Shown here: positions 54,811-63,931 of the stretch, piece after piece
Layout of the letters: every line of letters begins with the position of its first letter
Numbering within the stretch: the stretch's first letter is position 1
DNA from: an uncultured Flavihumibacter sp.
GTDB taxonomy: Bacteria; Bacteroidota; Bacteroidia; Chitinophagales; Chitinophagaceae
Reading direction: 5' to 3'
DNA: 64,000 bases
NCBI GenBank assembly: GCA_902168105.1
Contig: CABHOY010000026.1
Coordinates: 175,034-239,033, forward strand
Notes under the pieces: model-generated
The model's input: the letters and a program-made list of their open reading frames with translations, nothing else
The model's database searches: none
Told to the model about the DNA's origin: nothing
Position numbers and translations under genes: made by a program

Positions 54811-56607
54811 ATGAAACACCTGGCCACGCTTAATAAGTATTTCGTAAAATACAAATGGAGATTCCTCACCGGTTTGATCTGTACTGCTGTATCCATTGTA
54901 TTCAGCGTGTTCCAGCCCATAATGGTGAGACAGATCTTCGACCTCCTCGCTCTCAATCTTAATAATTACAACCTTCTTAGCGATACCGGGCTGAAAGCCG
55001 GCTTCCGAAGTAACTTTACCAGCGTACTGGCTTTTTATGGCGTCACCATCCTGCTGTCTGCACTACTCAGCGGATTTTTCCTTTATCTCCAGCGGCAATC
55101 CCTTATTGTGATGAGCCGTTATATTGAATACGACCTCAAGAACGAAATTTACCAGCATTATCAACAGCTGGACATCAACTTCTATAAAATGCACCGTACC
55201 GGCGATCTGATGAGCCGTATTACGGAAGATGTGTCCCGTGTGCGTATGTACGTCGGGCCAGCAATTATGTATGCTACCCGTACAGTCTTTCTGATCGTGA
55301 TAGTGGTGTACCTGATGATTGACGTGAATCCACTCCTGACACTTTATACATTATCCCCGCTGCCGGTACTGGCACTGGTCATCTATTACGTGAACCATAT
55401 CATTCATCGTAAAAGTGAACGTATACAGGCGCAGTTATCTAATATAACTTCCATCGCACAGGAGTCTTATTCAGGGATCAGGGTCATCAAGTCTTATATA
55501 CAGGAAGATGCCAGCATTCAGCATTTCGAGCAGGCGAGTGAAGCGTATAAGGAGAGCTCTGTCAGCCTGGCCAAAACAGATGCCCTGTTCCAGCCGAGTA
55601 TGTCCCTGATGATCGGGCTCAGTGTATTACTGACCATCTTCGTAGGTGGTATCCAGGTCATACATGGCACTATCACCGTTGGTAACCTGGCCGAATTCGT
55701 GATCTACGTAAATATGCTGATGTTCCCGTTCTTTTCTATCGGGATGGTGGCTTCCATGATCCAGCGAGCCGCCGCCAGTCAGCAACGTATCAACGAATTC
55801 CTGGACATAAAACCGGCCATTGCAGATAGTCCCGGCGCACAACCTGTCAATATTAAGGGAGAGGTGACGTTCAAAAATGTCAACTTTACCTACCCACATA
55901 CCGGTATTCAGGCAATTAAAGACTTTAACCTGACTATAAAACCGGGAGAAAAGGTGGCCGTCATCGGCCGCACAGGTTCCGGTAAATCCACCCTGGCACA
56001 GCTACTCATACGTATGTATGATCCGCAGGAAGGGGAGATCCTGCTGGACAAGCAGGACATCCGCCAGGTAACACTTGAAAGCCTGCGCAACCAGATCAGC
56101 TACGTCCCCCAGGACGTATTCCTGTTCTCCGATTCTATAATGAACAATATCCGCTTCGGCACGCCGGAGGCTAATCCCGAAATGGTACATACTGCCGCCA
56201 GACAGGCGTCTGTGGAAAGGGACATCCTTGGTTTCAGGGAAGGCTTCGATACGGTAGTAGGGGAGAGAGGGGTGACGCTTAGCGGCGGACAAAAACAACG
56301 TATTTCCATTGCCCGTGGTCTGATCAAAAATCCTAATCTATTAGTATTTGACGACTGCCTCTCTGCCGTTGATGCCCGTACGGAGAAGGAGATCATAGGT
56401 AACCTCTATGCATATCTGAAAGATAAAACCGCTGTTATCATTACCCACCGCATCTTTGCGCTCTTCGATTTTGATAAGATAATTGTACTCGAAGATGGCA
56501 GGATCGTTGAGACAGGTACACATAACGATTTATTGGCATTAAACGGTTATTATGCCGAATTGTACGCCCGCCAACAGTCTGGAGAAGAGGAAACTGTAAT
56601 AGAATAG
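54811..56607 (+). CDS. ABC-type exporter, fused permease and ATPase
   Basis: 598-residue half-transporter (MsbA/MdlB-like). Residues about 1-320 are six membrane helices (type-I exporter fold). The ATPase domain has Walker A GRTGSGKST, Q-loop ISYVPQDVFLFSDS, signature LSGGQKQR and H-loop ITHRI. The Walker B reads LLVFDDCLSAVD, with Asp in place of the usual catalytic Glu, a form seen in one half of some heterodimeric exporters. No partner half is adjacent. The substrate, lipid or drug, is unknown. Confidence 0.92.
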   Translation: MKHLATLNKYFVKYKWRFLTGLICTAVSIVFSVFQPIMVRQIFDLLALNLNNYNLLSDTGLKAGFRSNFTSVLAFYGVTILLSALLSGFFLYLQRQSLIVMSRYIEYDLKNEIYQHYQQLDINFYKMHRTGDLMSRITEDVSRVRMYVGPAIMYATRTVFLIVIVVYLMIDVNPLLTLYTLSPLPVLALVIYYVNHIIHRKSERIQAQLSNITSIAQESYSGIRVIKSYIQEDASIQHFEQASEAYKESSVSLAKTDALFQPSMSLMIGLSVLLTIFVGGIQVIHGTITVGNLAEFVIYVNMLMFPFFSIGMVASMIQRAAASQQRINEFLDIKPAIADSPGAQPVNIKGEVTFKNVNFTYPHTGIQAIKDFNLTIKPGEKVAVIGRTGSGKSTLAQLLIRMYDPQEGEILLDKQDIRQVTLESLRNQISYVPQDVFLFSDSIMNNIRFGTPEANPEMVHTAARQASVERDILGFREGFDTVVGERGVTLSGGQKQRISIARGLIKNPNLLVFDDCLSAVDARTEKEIIGNLYAYLKDKTAVIITHRIFALFDFDKIIVLEDGRIVETGTHNDLLALNGYYAELYARQQSGEEETVIE

Positions 56608-56684
56608 TAATCACATTCTTATACATGCCTGTAAACCAGTAGGTAAAGAGACATTCTATCATTTTTCAAAATCATTTAAAATTA

Positions 56685-56715
56685 TTTTGATATTTGTAAA
56701 CTAATAGTATATTTG
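56685..56715 (+). promoter_or_regulatory. Bacteroidota-type promoter of the PUR-like gene
   Basis: TTTTG at 56685-56689 and TATATTTG at 56708-56715 are separated by 18 bases, close to the usual -33/-7 spacing. The GTG start follows 51 bases after the -7 box. Confidence 0.6.
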
Positions 56716-56766
56716 TTTCTTATTGGAAAAAGGATTTGATTCGTTAACAACTTAAATCTATCAACT

Positions 56767-57207
56767 GTGGCGTACGAAAATACCAATCAGCAGGAAAGAA
56801 ATAATGACAGTATCTTTTCTAAACGATTGAAAGCGGGCAAAAGAAGAACTTACTTCTTTGATGTAAAGACCACTCGTGGAAATGATTATTTTCTGACCAT
56901 TACCGAAAGCAAGAAACGCTTCAACGACAATGGTTATGACAGGCACAAAGTATTCCTGTACAAGGAAGACTTCAACAAGTTCCTGAATGCATTGACAGAG
57001 ACCATCAACTATGTAAAAACTGAGTTGATGCCCGACTTCGATTTTGATGCCTACAACCACGACTACGTGCGCGATGATGAAGATGGTGAAGGTGCTGAAA
57101 CTTCTGAATCAGTAGTAGAAGTTGAAGCAGCTGTAGCCGAAGTCGAAGCTCCTGTAGCTGTTGCTGCATCCGCTTCTTCTCATAGCGAGGACGTAGACAA
57201 GTGGTAA
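56767..57207 (+). CDS. PUR-family (DUF3276) nucleic-acid-binding protein
   Basis: 146-residue protein with GTG start. Residues about 15-90 form a PUR repeat (SKRLKAGKRRTYFFDVKTTR, DYFLTITESKKRF, RHKVFLYKEDFNKFLNAL), the fold that binds single-stranded purine-rich DNA or RNA. The tail is acidic, then Ala/Val/Glu-rich and probably unstructured. Members are nearly universal in Bacteroidota and typically strongly expressed, which agrees with the good promoter and terminator. The precise cellular role is not settled. Confidence 0.9.
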   Translation: MAYENTNQQERNNDSIFSKRLKAGKRRTYFFDVKTTRGNDYFLTITESKKRFNDNGYDRHKVFLYKEDFNKFLNALTETINYVKTELMPDFDFDAYNHDYVRDDEDGEGAETSESVVEVEAAVAEVEAPVAVAASASSHSEDVDKW

Positions 57208-57243
57208 TCTAAGCTTGATCATTTTTATTTGATGATAAATAAG

Positions 57244-57271
57244 ACCTCCGGTTTCTCCGGGGGTTTTTTTG
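57244..57271 (+). terminator. Rho-independent terminator after the PUR-like gene
   Basis: ACCTCCGG pairs with CCGGGGGT (one G-T wobble) around TTTCT, followed by a run of T. It begins 36 bases after the stop codon. Confidence 0.8.
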
Positions 57272-57388
57272 TGCCTGATAGTACCACCCCGCACTGTATA
57301 TCATTGTAGATGTCCGTTTGAACTTGCATCTAAGCCAGTTCCTTTCATGATTACATACACTTTCGATTAAGCGCTTACTATACGAGGT

Positions 57389-57482
57389 TTATACAAGGTT
57401 CATACAAGGATTAACTTACGTTCATCTTACGTTCAAAGACGTAAGATGAACGTAAGTTAATCCTTGTATGAACCTTGTATAA
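57389..57482. repeat. Perfect 44-base-arm palindrome with six-base loop
   Basis: Left arm 57389-57432 and right arm 57439-57482 are exact reverse complements; the loop is TCAAAG. Each arm is itself built from repeated words: ATACAAGG twice, and TTACGTTCA followed by a TTACGT-type copy. An outer stem, CGATTAA (57364-57370) with TTAATCG (57490-57496), extends it. No target duplication or transposase was seen. Confidence 0.9.
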
Positions 57483-57512
57483 TAGGAGTTTAATCGGAGA
57501 TTAAAGCATGCT

Positions 57513-57572
57513 TGACGAAGTCAATAAACCTTTAAAAGCAGTACGGTTATATAACATGACGAAGTCAATAAA
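57513..57572. repeat. 16-base direct repeat TGACGAAGTCAATAAA, two copies
   Basis: Exact copies at 57513-57528 and 57557-57572, 44 bases apart start to start. TGACGAAGTCA is itself a near-palindrome. The second copy abuts the pgi terminator. Confidence 0.7.
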
Positions 57573-57603
57573 AAATAAAAAGGGCCCCCGAAGGAGCCCT
57601 TTA
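57573..57603 (-). terminator. Rho-independent terminator of pgi
   Basis: On the minus strand AAAGGGCTCC-TTCG-GGGGCCCTTT is followed by a T-rich tract. The UUCG tetraloop makes it a stable hairpin. It lies just after the pgi stop codon at 57626. Confidence 0.85.
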
Positions 57604-57625
57604 CGATAAATATCTGCTGATAAAC

Positions 57626-59278
57626 TTATTTCTTCATTTGTTTCCAGGCATTGATCAGGCCATTGGTAGAGGCGTCGTGGCTGGTAACTTTATCTGCACT
57701 TTCCAGTTCAGGCAGGATCTTGTTAGCCAGTTGTTTACCCAGTTCCACGCCCCATTGGTCAAAACTGTAAATATTCCAGATAACACCCTGCACAAAGATC
57801 TTATGTTCGTACAGTGCTACCAGTGAGCCCAGTGACCGTGGAGTGATCTCTTTCACGAGGAAAGAATTCGTAGGTCTGTTACCGGTAAATACTTTATATG
57901 GCAGCAATGCTTTGATCTCGTCTTCTTTCAGTCCTGATTTTTCCAGTTCTGCACGTACTTCAGCTTCTGTCTTACCATTCATCAGCGCTTCTGTTTGTGC
58001 AAAGAAGTTGGACAACAGTTTCACATGATGATCGCCGATCGGGTTATGGCTGATAGCGGGTGCAATGAAATCCGCAGGTATGATACGTGTACCCTGATGG
58101 ATCAGCTGATAAAAGGCATGCTGTCCGTTAGTACCTGGTTCACCCCATACAATAGGACCGGTTTCGTAAGTCACCGCTTTGCCTGTACGGTCTACATATT
58201 TACCGTTGCTTTCCATATTTCCCTGTTGGAAATAAGCTGCAAAACGGTGCATATACTGGTCGTATGCCAGGATCGCTTCGGTGGAGGTGTCGAAGAAATT
58301 ACCATACCACAGGCCGATTAAAGCCATGATAGCAGGAATATTCTTCTCCAGCGGAGTAGTGCGGAAGTGATTGTCTACCGCGTGCGCACCTTCCAGTAAA
58401 GCCTTGAAGTTGTCATAACCTACAGTCAGCGCGATGCTCAGACCGATCGCGGACCATAAGGAATAACGACCGCCAACCCAGTCCCAGAATTCAAACATAT
58501 TGGCAGGATCAATACCAAAAGCCGTTACTGCCTTTTCGTTAGTGGAAAGGGCCGCAAAGTGTTTCGCTACAAATGCCTCATCTTTCGCTGCATCGAGGAA
58601 CCATTTACGTGCGGTAAGCGCATTGGTCATTGTTTCCTGCGTAGTGAAAGTTTTAGATGCTATGAGGAAGAGGGTTTCTTCCGGAGTTACTTTTTTCAGT
58701 GTTTCTGCGATGTGCGTACCATCCACATTGGAAACAAAATAAGGCTGGATGCCTTCTTTCCAATAAGGTTTCAGCGCCTCGGTCACCATCACCGGACCCA
58801 GATCTGAACCACCGATACCAATGTTCACGATATAACGTATAGGCTTGCCGGTATAACCTTTCCATTCGCCGCTATGGATACGCTGGGTGAAGCTTTCCAT
58901 TTTCTTCAGCACAGCCTGTACTTCAGGCATTACGTCTTTTCCGTCCAGTAAAACAGGATTGCCGGAGAAGTTGCGGAGGGCGGTATGCAGTACGGCCCTG
59001 TTTTCAGTAGCATTGATCTTTTCAGCACTGAACATAGCCTTGATACCTTCTTCCACGCCACTTTCCTTTGCCAGCTGCAACAGGTATGAGCGCGTTTCTT
59101 CTGTGATGATGTTCTTTGAATAGTCGAACAAAATATCTTCAAAAGAGAGAGTGAACTTGTTAAATCTTTCTGCATCCTCCGCGAACAATGTGCGCAGGTG
59201 CGTTTCCTTCATCTTGGAAGCATGCTGCTGCAACTGTTGCCAGGCTTTTGTAGCAGTCGGATTAGTCGTTGGGAACAT
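57626..59278 (-). CDS. pgi: Glucose-6-phosphate isomerase
   Basis: 550-residue glycolytic enzyme interconverting glucose-6- and fructose-6-phosphate. PGI signatures: [70 protein letters not shown] (base Glu), and [11 protein letters not shown]. The C-terminal [17 protein letters not shown] carries the conserved Lys. ATG 59278 ([10 protein letters not shown]) is chosen over an upstream frame; CAAAAGTA at 59299-59306 gives TACTTTTG, a -7 box, on the minus strand. Confidence 0.97.
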   Translation of the reverse strand: MFPTTNPTATKAWQQLQQHASKMKETHLRTLFAEDAERFNKFTLSFEDILFDYSKNIITEETRSYLLQLAKESGVEEGIKAMFSAEKINATENRAVLHTALRNFSGNPVLLDGKDVMPEVQAVLKKMESFTQRIHSGEWKGYTGKPIRYIVNIGIGGSDLGPVMVTEALKPYWKEGIQPYFVSNVDGTHIAETLKKVTPEETLFLIASKTFTTQETMTNALTARKWFLDAAKDEAFVAKHFAALSTNEKAVTAFGIDPANMFEFWDWVGGRYSLWSAIGLSIALTVGYDNFKALLEGAHAVDNHFRTTPLEKNIPAIMALIGLWYGNFFDTSTEAILAYDQYMHRFAAYFQQGNMESNGKYVDRTGKAVTYETGPIVWGEPGTNGQHAFYQLIHQGTRIIPADFIAPAISHNPIGDHHVKLLSNFFAQTEALMNGKTEAEVRAELEKSGLKEDEIKALLPYKVFTGNRPTNSFLVKEITPRSLGSLVALYEHKIFVQGVIWNIYSFDQWGVELGKQLANKILPELESADKVTSHDASTNGLINAWKQMKK

Positions 59279-59298
59279 AAAAACGCATTTTATGGTAT

Positions 59299-59306
59299 CA
59301 AAAGTA
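59299..59306 (-). promoter_or_regulatory. Minus-strand -7 box (TACTTTTG) of pgi
   Basis: TACTTTTG on the minus strand matches TAnnTTTG and ends 20 bases before the pgi ATG, which supports start 59278. Confidence 0.45.
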
Positions 59307-59434
59307 ATAAAATAGTTAAACAGTGTCAGAACCAATACGCCGGAAAGGAAGACCAATATTTAAAGATAAGTCACTCAGATACTGTAAACTATACTTCCGG
59401 TAATATATACAAGGGAAACATGGATAATGACAAA

Positions 59435-60241
59435 TCAGGACAATCTTCTGTTGGTAATAAGCCGCCAGGTACCACTGATAGCGACAATGATCATTGCTCC
59501 GATACATGCACAGACAATAGGCATTTCTGCTGCGCCACCTATGGACTGGCGTTTCACAATAATGCCATAAAACGCCCAAATGGCCACCAGGCCTGCCACA
59601 ATGTTATGTCTGCGTATAATCAGTAACGTTGACGCCACAGTACATAACAATATGAGCAAAATAGTCCCCGGAATACTCATGCCATTCCATCCCAGGTACA
59701 CCAGGAAGGCGGCAATATTTGCAACCGTGGCAATACATATCCAGCCAAGATAGAGACTGAAAGGCAGATGTACAAATAGTTTTTCCATCCTGTCTGCCGC
59801 CGGATGGGGTAAAGCGATATTAAAGTTCAGGTGAATGGCCAGCAGGCATACCAGCAGGGCTATCATCAACAGGATAGAAAGCGGCAGCAGCTCGTAATGC
59901 CAGGCAAACAGCCAACATGAATTAGCCATACAACTGATAAGCCACCAGCCCCGCAGCCGTTCCATAAATGGCTCCAGTTCTGGTCGTTTTTCCTTCGAAA
60001 AAGCCAGCCATAACTGGAAAAGAATAAAAGCCAGCAAGGCAAGGTAGATCAATCCCCATATGGCAAAGGTGAAGCCGGCAGGTACGAAGAGATTGTCGTA
60101 TTTGTCGGAGATGTCGCCGGTGCTCTTGTTGTTGATGAGATCGAGGTTGGCCAGTGCATTAACAACGATCACCATCATGTACCCAATTGTGTTAAAAATC
60201 GCGCTGTTCTTGTAATAGGGGGTCTTATGGGAGGTTGTCAT
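59435..60241 (-). CDS. TspO/MBR-like tryptophan-rich membrane protein
   Basis: 268-residue protein with about seven hydrophobic helices and many Trp residues (FTFAIWGLIYLALLAFILFQ, MANSCWLFAWHYELL, FSLYLGWICIATVANIAAFL). The pattern GLIY, ANSCWLFAW and LYLGWICIATVAN is that of TspO/MBR proteins, which bind porphyrins and related ligands, but it is about 100 residues longer than classic TspO. ATG 60241 (MTTSHKTP) follows a poorly conserved upstream frame and is preferred. It is divergent from prfB. Confidence 0.78.
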   Translation of the reverse strand: MTTSHKTPYYKNSAIFNTIGYMMVIVVNALANLDLINNKSTGDISDKYDNLFVPAGFTFAIWGLIYLALLAFILFQLWLAFSKEKRPELEPFMERLRGWWLISCMANSCWLFAWHYELLPLSILLMIALLVCLLAIHLNFNIALPHPAADRMEKLFVHLPFSLYLGWICIATVANIAAFLVYLGWNGMSIPGTILLILLCTVASTLLIIRRHNIVAGLVAIWAFYGIIVKRQSIGGAAEMPIVCACIGAMIIVAISGTWRLITNRRLS

Positions 60242-60315
60242 AGATAGCAATAGTTTTTTAATTAACTGGGAATTAATATGATAAAAGTCCCGCAAATATT
60301 GTTCCCCTTTTTCCG

Positions 60316-60323
60316 TACATTTG
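60316..60323 (+). promoter_or_regulatory. -7 box (TACATTTG) of prfB
   Basis: TACATTTG ends only nine bases before ATG 60332, so the transcript would have an extremely short leader or be leaderless. Confidence 0.4.
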
Positions 60324-60331
60324 CGCCCATT

Positions 60332-61421
60332 ATGACAGCAGAACAACTTGAAGCTATGAGGGACCGTCTCCATGTCCTGGGAGGTTTTCTTTAACGTCCA
60401 GGACCGCATAGCAAAAATAGAAAATGATAAGCAACTTACGTTAGCCCCCGGCTTCTGGGACGACAATGCCCGGGCTACGTCAATTTTGAAAGAGATCAAA
60501 GTGAATAAGTTCTGGGTTGAACTTTATGAGAGCGTGCAAACGGCCATAGAGGACAGCAGTGTACTGCTCGACTTCCGGAAAGAGGGTGAAGCCTCTGAAG
60601 AAGAAGTAACGCAGGCATACCAGACGGCACTGGTAGCTCTTGATGAATTGGAATTTAAATCAACGCTGAACGAGCCGGAAGACGAAATGCAGGCAGTGCT
60701 CACCATCAACTCCGGTGCCGGTGGTACCGAAAGTCAGGATTGGGCAGAGATGCTGTTGCGCATGTACCGTATGTATGGCGAAAAGCAGGGTTGGAAAGTA
60801 TCCGAAATTGATGTACAATACGGGGATGGCGCTGGTATTAAATCAGCTTCCCTGGAATTTGACGGCAGTTTTGCCTACGGGTTACTGAAAGCGGAAAGCG
60901 GCGTACACAGATTGGTGCGTATCTCTCCGTTCGATGCTAACGCCCGCAGACATACTTCCTTCGCTTCCATCTTTGTATATCCGCTGGTGGATGATACCAT
61001 TGAAATTGCAGTGAACCCCGCCGACCTGGTATGGGAATTCTACCGTTCCGGTGGTAAAGGAGGGCAGAACGTAAACAAGGTAGAAACCGCAGTGCGTTTG
61101 AAACACATTCCTTCCGGCATCATCATCGAATGTCAGCAGGCACGTACGCAGGGCGAGAACCGTGAAAAGGCGCTCACCATGCTGAAATCCCGCTTGTATG
61201 AAGAGGAGCTGCGCAGGAGGGAAGAACTCAAGAATGCCGCCAACGCTAACAAGCGTAAAATCGAATGGGGGTCTCAGATCCGTTCCTACGTATTCCATCC
61301 ATACAAAATGATCAAAGATCACCGTACGGATTTCGAAGTAGGCAACGTTCAGCCTGTTATGGACGGCGAACTGGAGGGCTTCATCAAGGCTTACCTGATG
61401 ATGTCCAAAGGAGAAGAATAA
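60332..61421 (+). CDS. prfB: Peptide chain release factor 2, programmed +1 frameshift
   Basis: Release factor recognising UGA and UAA. Translation starts at ATG 60332 ([20 protein letters not shown]) and meets an in-frame TAA at 60392-60394. A GGAGGT stimulator (60380-60385), three bases, and the slippery CTT (60389-60391) then shift ribosomes +1 into [12 protein letters not shown], which continues to the stop at 61421 (about 362 residues). The SPF codon-recognition tripeptide ([12 protein letters not shown]) and peptidyl-hydrolysis GGQ ([12 protein letters not shown]) are present. The usual stop at this site is UGA; here it is UAA, which RF1 also reads. Confidence 0.95.
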
Positions 61422-61423
61422 CG

Positions 61424-61431
61424 TAACTTTG
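61424..61431 (+). promoter_or_regulatory. Possible -7 box (TAACTTTG) for the P5C dehydrogenase gene
   Basis: TAACTTTG follows the prfB stop directly. A transcript from here would carry a leader of about 190 bases with the hairpin at 61446-61479. Confidence 0.3.
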
Positions 61432-61445
61432 CCCATATGCCATGT

Positions 61446-61484
61446 GCTGATAAATTGAGATCACTCAACTTATCAGCACTTTTG
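61446..61484 (+). terminator. Hairpin after prfB
   Basis: TGCTGATAAATTGAG (61446-61460) and CTCAACTTATCAGCA (61465-61479) pair with one mismatch around ATCA, followed by CTTTTG. Likely the prfB terminator, though the T-run is short. Confidence 0.6.
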
Positions 61485-61626
61485 CATATTAGGCCAGACG
61501 GCGTTAGAAGATATTACGGGACCTGTAAACGGCCAATGTCAGCCGTGCTTAATGTGAAGAAAATCGACATATTATACCTGCGAACAACAGAAAGAAACAA
61601 CAAGATCGAACATAAAACTTCTGAGA

Positions 61627-63261
61627 ATGCATAACGCTTATTTCCACTTTGCTGCACCTGCCAATGAACCAGTGTACAGCTATGCTCCGGGTTCACCCGA
61701 AAGGGATGCGCTGAAAAAACAACTGGCTGCTTTTAAAGCCCAGGAATTTGATATCCCAATGTATATTGGCGATAAAGAGGTGCGTACCGGGAAAACCATT
61801 GACATTCGTCCTCCCCATGAAATAAAACATAAGCTGGGCCATTTCCATGAAGGTGATGCCAGTCACGTAAAAGACGCTATCGCTGCAGCGCTGCAGGCAC
61901 GTGCAAAATGGGCGGATACACCCTGGGAACAACGTGCCGCCGTATTCCTGAAAGCCGCAGAATTACTCGCTACCAAGTATCGCTACCACATCAATGCGGC
62001 GACTATGCTGGGGCAGAGTAAAAATGCATACCAGGCAGAAATAGACAGCGCCTGTGAATTGATCGATTTCCTCCGCTTTAACGTTCATTATCTCGCAGAT
62101 ATATACAACCAGCAACCCGTTAGCTCTCCAGGTGTTCACAATCGCCTGGAATACCGCCCGCTGGAAGGTTTCGTAGTAGCCATCACGCCGTTCAACTTCA
62201 CCGCTATTGCCGGTAACCTGCCTACATCCGCCGCTATGTGTGGTAACGTGGTGGTATGGAAGCCCGCCTATACACAGGTACTGGCCGCACATGTGATCAT
62301 GAAAGTATTACAGGAAGCAGGTCTGCCAGCCGGTGTGATCAACCTGGTATACACCGATGGTCCGGTACTGGGTGACGTATGCTTTAGTCATCCTGATTTT
62401 GCAGGTATCCACTTCACAGGTTCTACCGGTGTATTCCAGCAGATGTGGAAGACGATCGGTACCAATATCAGCAAATACAAAACATATCCACGCATAGTAG
62501 GAGAGACCGGTGGTAAAGACTTTGTGCTTGCCCATAGATCTGCTGACGTAGATACAGTGGCTATTGCCCTGGCCCGTGGCGCTTTCGAATACCAGGGACA
62601 GAAATGTTCTGCCGCTTCCCGCGCGTATCTGCCATCCAACATTGCAGAAGCGGTGAAGGCCAAACTCGTAGCGGAGCTGAAGACCATGAAAATGGGTACT
62701 ACAGAAGATTTTACCAACTTTATCAATGCCGTGATCGACGAGCGCTCGTTCGATAAGATCGCTAACTATATTGAGAACGCAAAGAAAGATCCTAACGCAA
62801 GCATTATCGCCGGTGGTAACAACAGCAAAACAGAAGGTTACTTCGTAGAGCCTACTGTGATTGAAGTAAAAGATCCGCGTTATGTAACCATGTGTGAAGA
62901 GATCTTCGGACCCGTACTGACCATTTACGTGTACGAGGCTGATAAGTTCGAAGAGATCATGGATATCGTTGATACGACCTCACCATATGCACTGACAGGT
63001 TCCATCCTGGCGCAGGACCGCTATGCGATCGATCGGGCGACCAAACGTCTGGTGAACAGTGCCGGTAACTTCTATATCAACGATAAACCTACCGGTGCAG
63101 TAGTTGGCCAGCAGCCTTTCGGCGGCGCCCGTGCTTCCGGTACGAACGATAAGGCAGGTTCCGCGCTGAACCTTTATCGCTGGTTAAGTGCCAGAACGAT
63201 CAAGGAAACACTTGTGCCACCGACCGATTACAGGTATCCATTCCTGAAAGAAGATAAATAG
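61627..63261 (+). CDS. pruA: 1-pyrroline-5-carboxylate dehydrogenase
   Basis: 544-residue aldehyde dehydrogenase oxidising glutamate semialdehyde to glutamate in proline breakdown. It has the group-4 length and motifs: TPFNFTAIAGNLPTSAAMCG, GSTGVFQQMW, catalytic Glu in GETGGKDF, catalytic Cys in YQGQKCSAASRAYLPS, CEEIFGPVLTIYVY and the C-terminal GGARASGTNDKAGSALNLYR. The proline dehydrogenase domain is not fused and no putA-like gene is adjacent. Confidence 0.95.
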   Translation: MHNAYFHFAAPANEPVYSYAPGSPERDALKKQLAAFKAQEFDIPMYIGDKEVRTGKTIDIRPPHEIKHKLGHFHEGDASHVKDAIAAALQARAKWADTPWEQRAAVFLKAAELLATKYRYHINAATMLGQSKNAYQAEIDSACELIDFLRFNVHYLADIYNQQPVSSPGVHNRLEYRPLEGFVVAITPFNFTAIAGNLPTSAAMCGNVVVWKPAYTQVLAAHVIMKVLQEAGLPAGVINLVYTDGPVLGDVCFSHPDFAGIHFTGSTGVFQQMWKTIGTNISKYKTYPRIVGETGGKDFVLAHRSADVDTVAIALARGAFEYQGQKCSAASRAYLPSNIAEAVKAKLVAELKTMKMGTTEDFTNFINAVIDERSFDKIANYIENAKKDPNASIIAGGNNSKTEGYFVEPTVIEVKDPRYVTMCEEIFGPVLTIYVYEADKFEEIMDIVDTTSPYALTGSILAQDRYAIDRATKRLVNSAGNFYINDKPTGAVVGQQPFGGARASGTNDKAGSALNLYRWLSARTIKETLVPPTDYRYPFLKEDK

Positions 63262-63280
63262 TACGTATGTACGTTGAAAT

Positions 63281-63316
63281 AAAAACGGGGAGATCTGAAT
63301 GATCTTCCCGTTTTTT
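63281..63316. terminator. Bidirectional terminator between pruA and the peroxiredoxin gene
   Basis: AAAAACGGGGAGATC (63281-63295) pairs with GATCTTCCCGTTTTT (63301-63315), with A- and T-runs on either side; it serves both convergent genes. Confidence 0.85.
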
Positions 63317-63318
63317 AT

Positions 63319-63828
63319 TTAATTCATTTTCTCCAACGCGGCCAGCGCCTCTTTTACATGTCGTGGGCCGTCGCTCAGATTATTGAAAACATACGTTACA
63401 GTGCCTTGTTTATCTACGATGTACGTTACCCTGCCAGGTATGAACAATGTTTTAGGTACACCGAACAGTTTACGTACTTTATTACCGGTATCGGCCAGCA
63501 ATGTAAAAGGCAGCTTGTGATGCGTTGCGAAGCTTTTATGCGATGCCACATCATCTCCGCTGATGCCGATCACCTTGGCGCCACGGCTTGTAAAATCTTC
63601 GTAGGCATCCCTGAAAGAGCAGGCTTCCTTGGTGCAGCCTCCTGTTTCGTCTTTGGGATAGAAATAGATAACAAGCGGCTGTTTGCCTAGTACGCTGTTA
63701 ATGTCAAAAGTATTACCATCCTGGTCCTGTAACTGAAAAGAAGGCACTTTCCCGCCCGCTTTCAATTGGGCGGCTGTATTACCAAATGAGATCATAAATA
63801 GGAATATGAGTATTGAGAGTTTTTTCAT
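63319..63828 (-). CDS. bcp: Exported PrxQ/Bcp-type peroxiredoxin
   Basis: 169-residue thiol peroxidase. A signal peptide of about 20 residues (ILIFLFMISFGNTAAQ) predicts a periplasmic location, unlike cytoplasmic Bcp. The peroxidatic Cys lies in DETGGCTKEACSFRD, with the resolving Cys five residues on, as in the PrxQ class. VPSFQLQDQDG, GISGDDVASHKSFA and LPFTLLADTG are further signatures. It detoxifies hydroperoxides using thioredoxin-like reductants. Confidence 0.92.
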   Translation of the reverse strand: MKKLSILIFLFMISFGNTAAQLKAGGKVPSFQLQDQDGNTFDINSVLGKQPLVIYFYPKDETGGCTKEACSFRDAYEDFTSRGAKVIGISGDDVASHKSFATHHKLPFTLLADTGNKVRKLFGVPKTLFIPGRVTYIVDKQGTVTYVFNNLSDGPRHVKEALAALEKMN

Positions 63829-63903
63829 CTGCTTACGTTGTAATAAATGTACGGTGTAAATAGAAAAATAGCCGTGAAACTTTTCTTACCCGCTATTAAT
63901 CAT

Positions 63904-63911
63904 TATTTTTG
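63904..63911 (+). promoter_or_regulatory. -7 box (TATTTTTG) of the pyrR-like gene
   Basis: TATTTTTG lies 20 bases before the TTG start at 63932; the -33 region holds only a partial match. Confidence 0.45.
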
Positions 63912-63931
63912 GCGCTTTAAATCCACATAAT

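Larger units (their letters stand above)
57208..57625. other. Non-coding interval between the PUR-like gene and pgi
   Basis: Contains the terminators of both convergent genes, a 94-base perfect palindrome (57389-57482) and two copies of a 16-base direct repeat. No protein-coding gene is supported. Confidence 0.6.

Noticed and set aside
61437..61634. 65-codon frame between prfB and pruA
   Set aside because: It spans the prfB hairpin, is too close to the TAACTTTG box to be transcribed from it, and overlaps the pruA start; no recognisable family.
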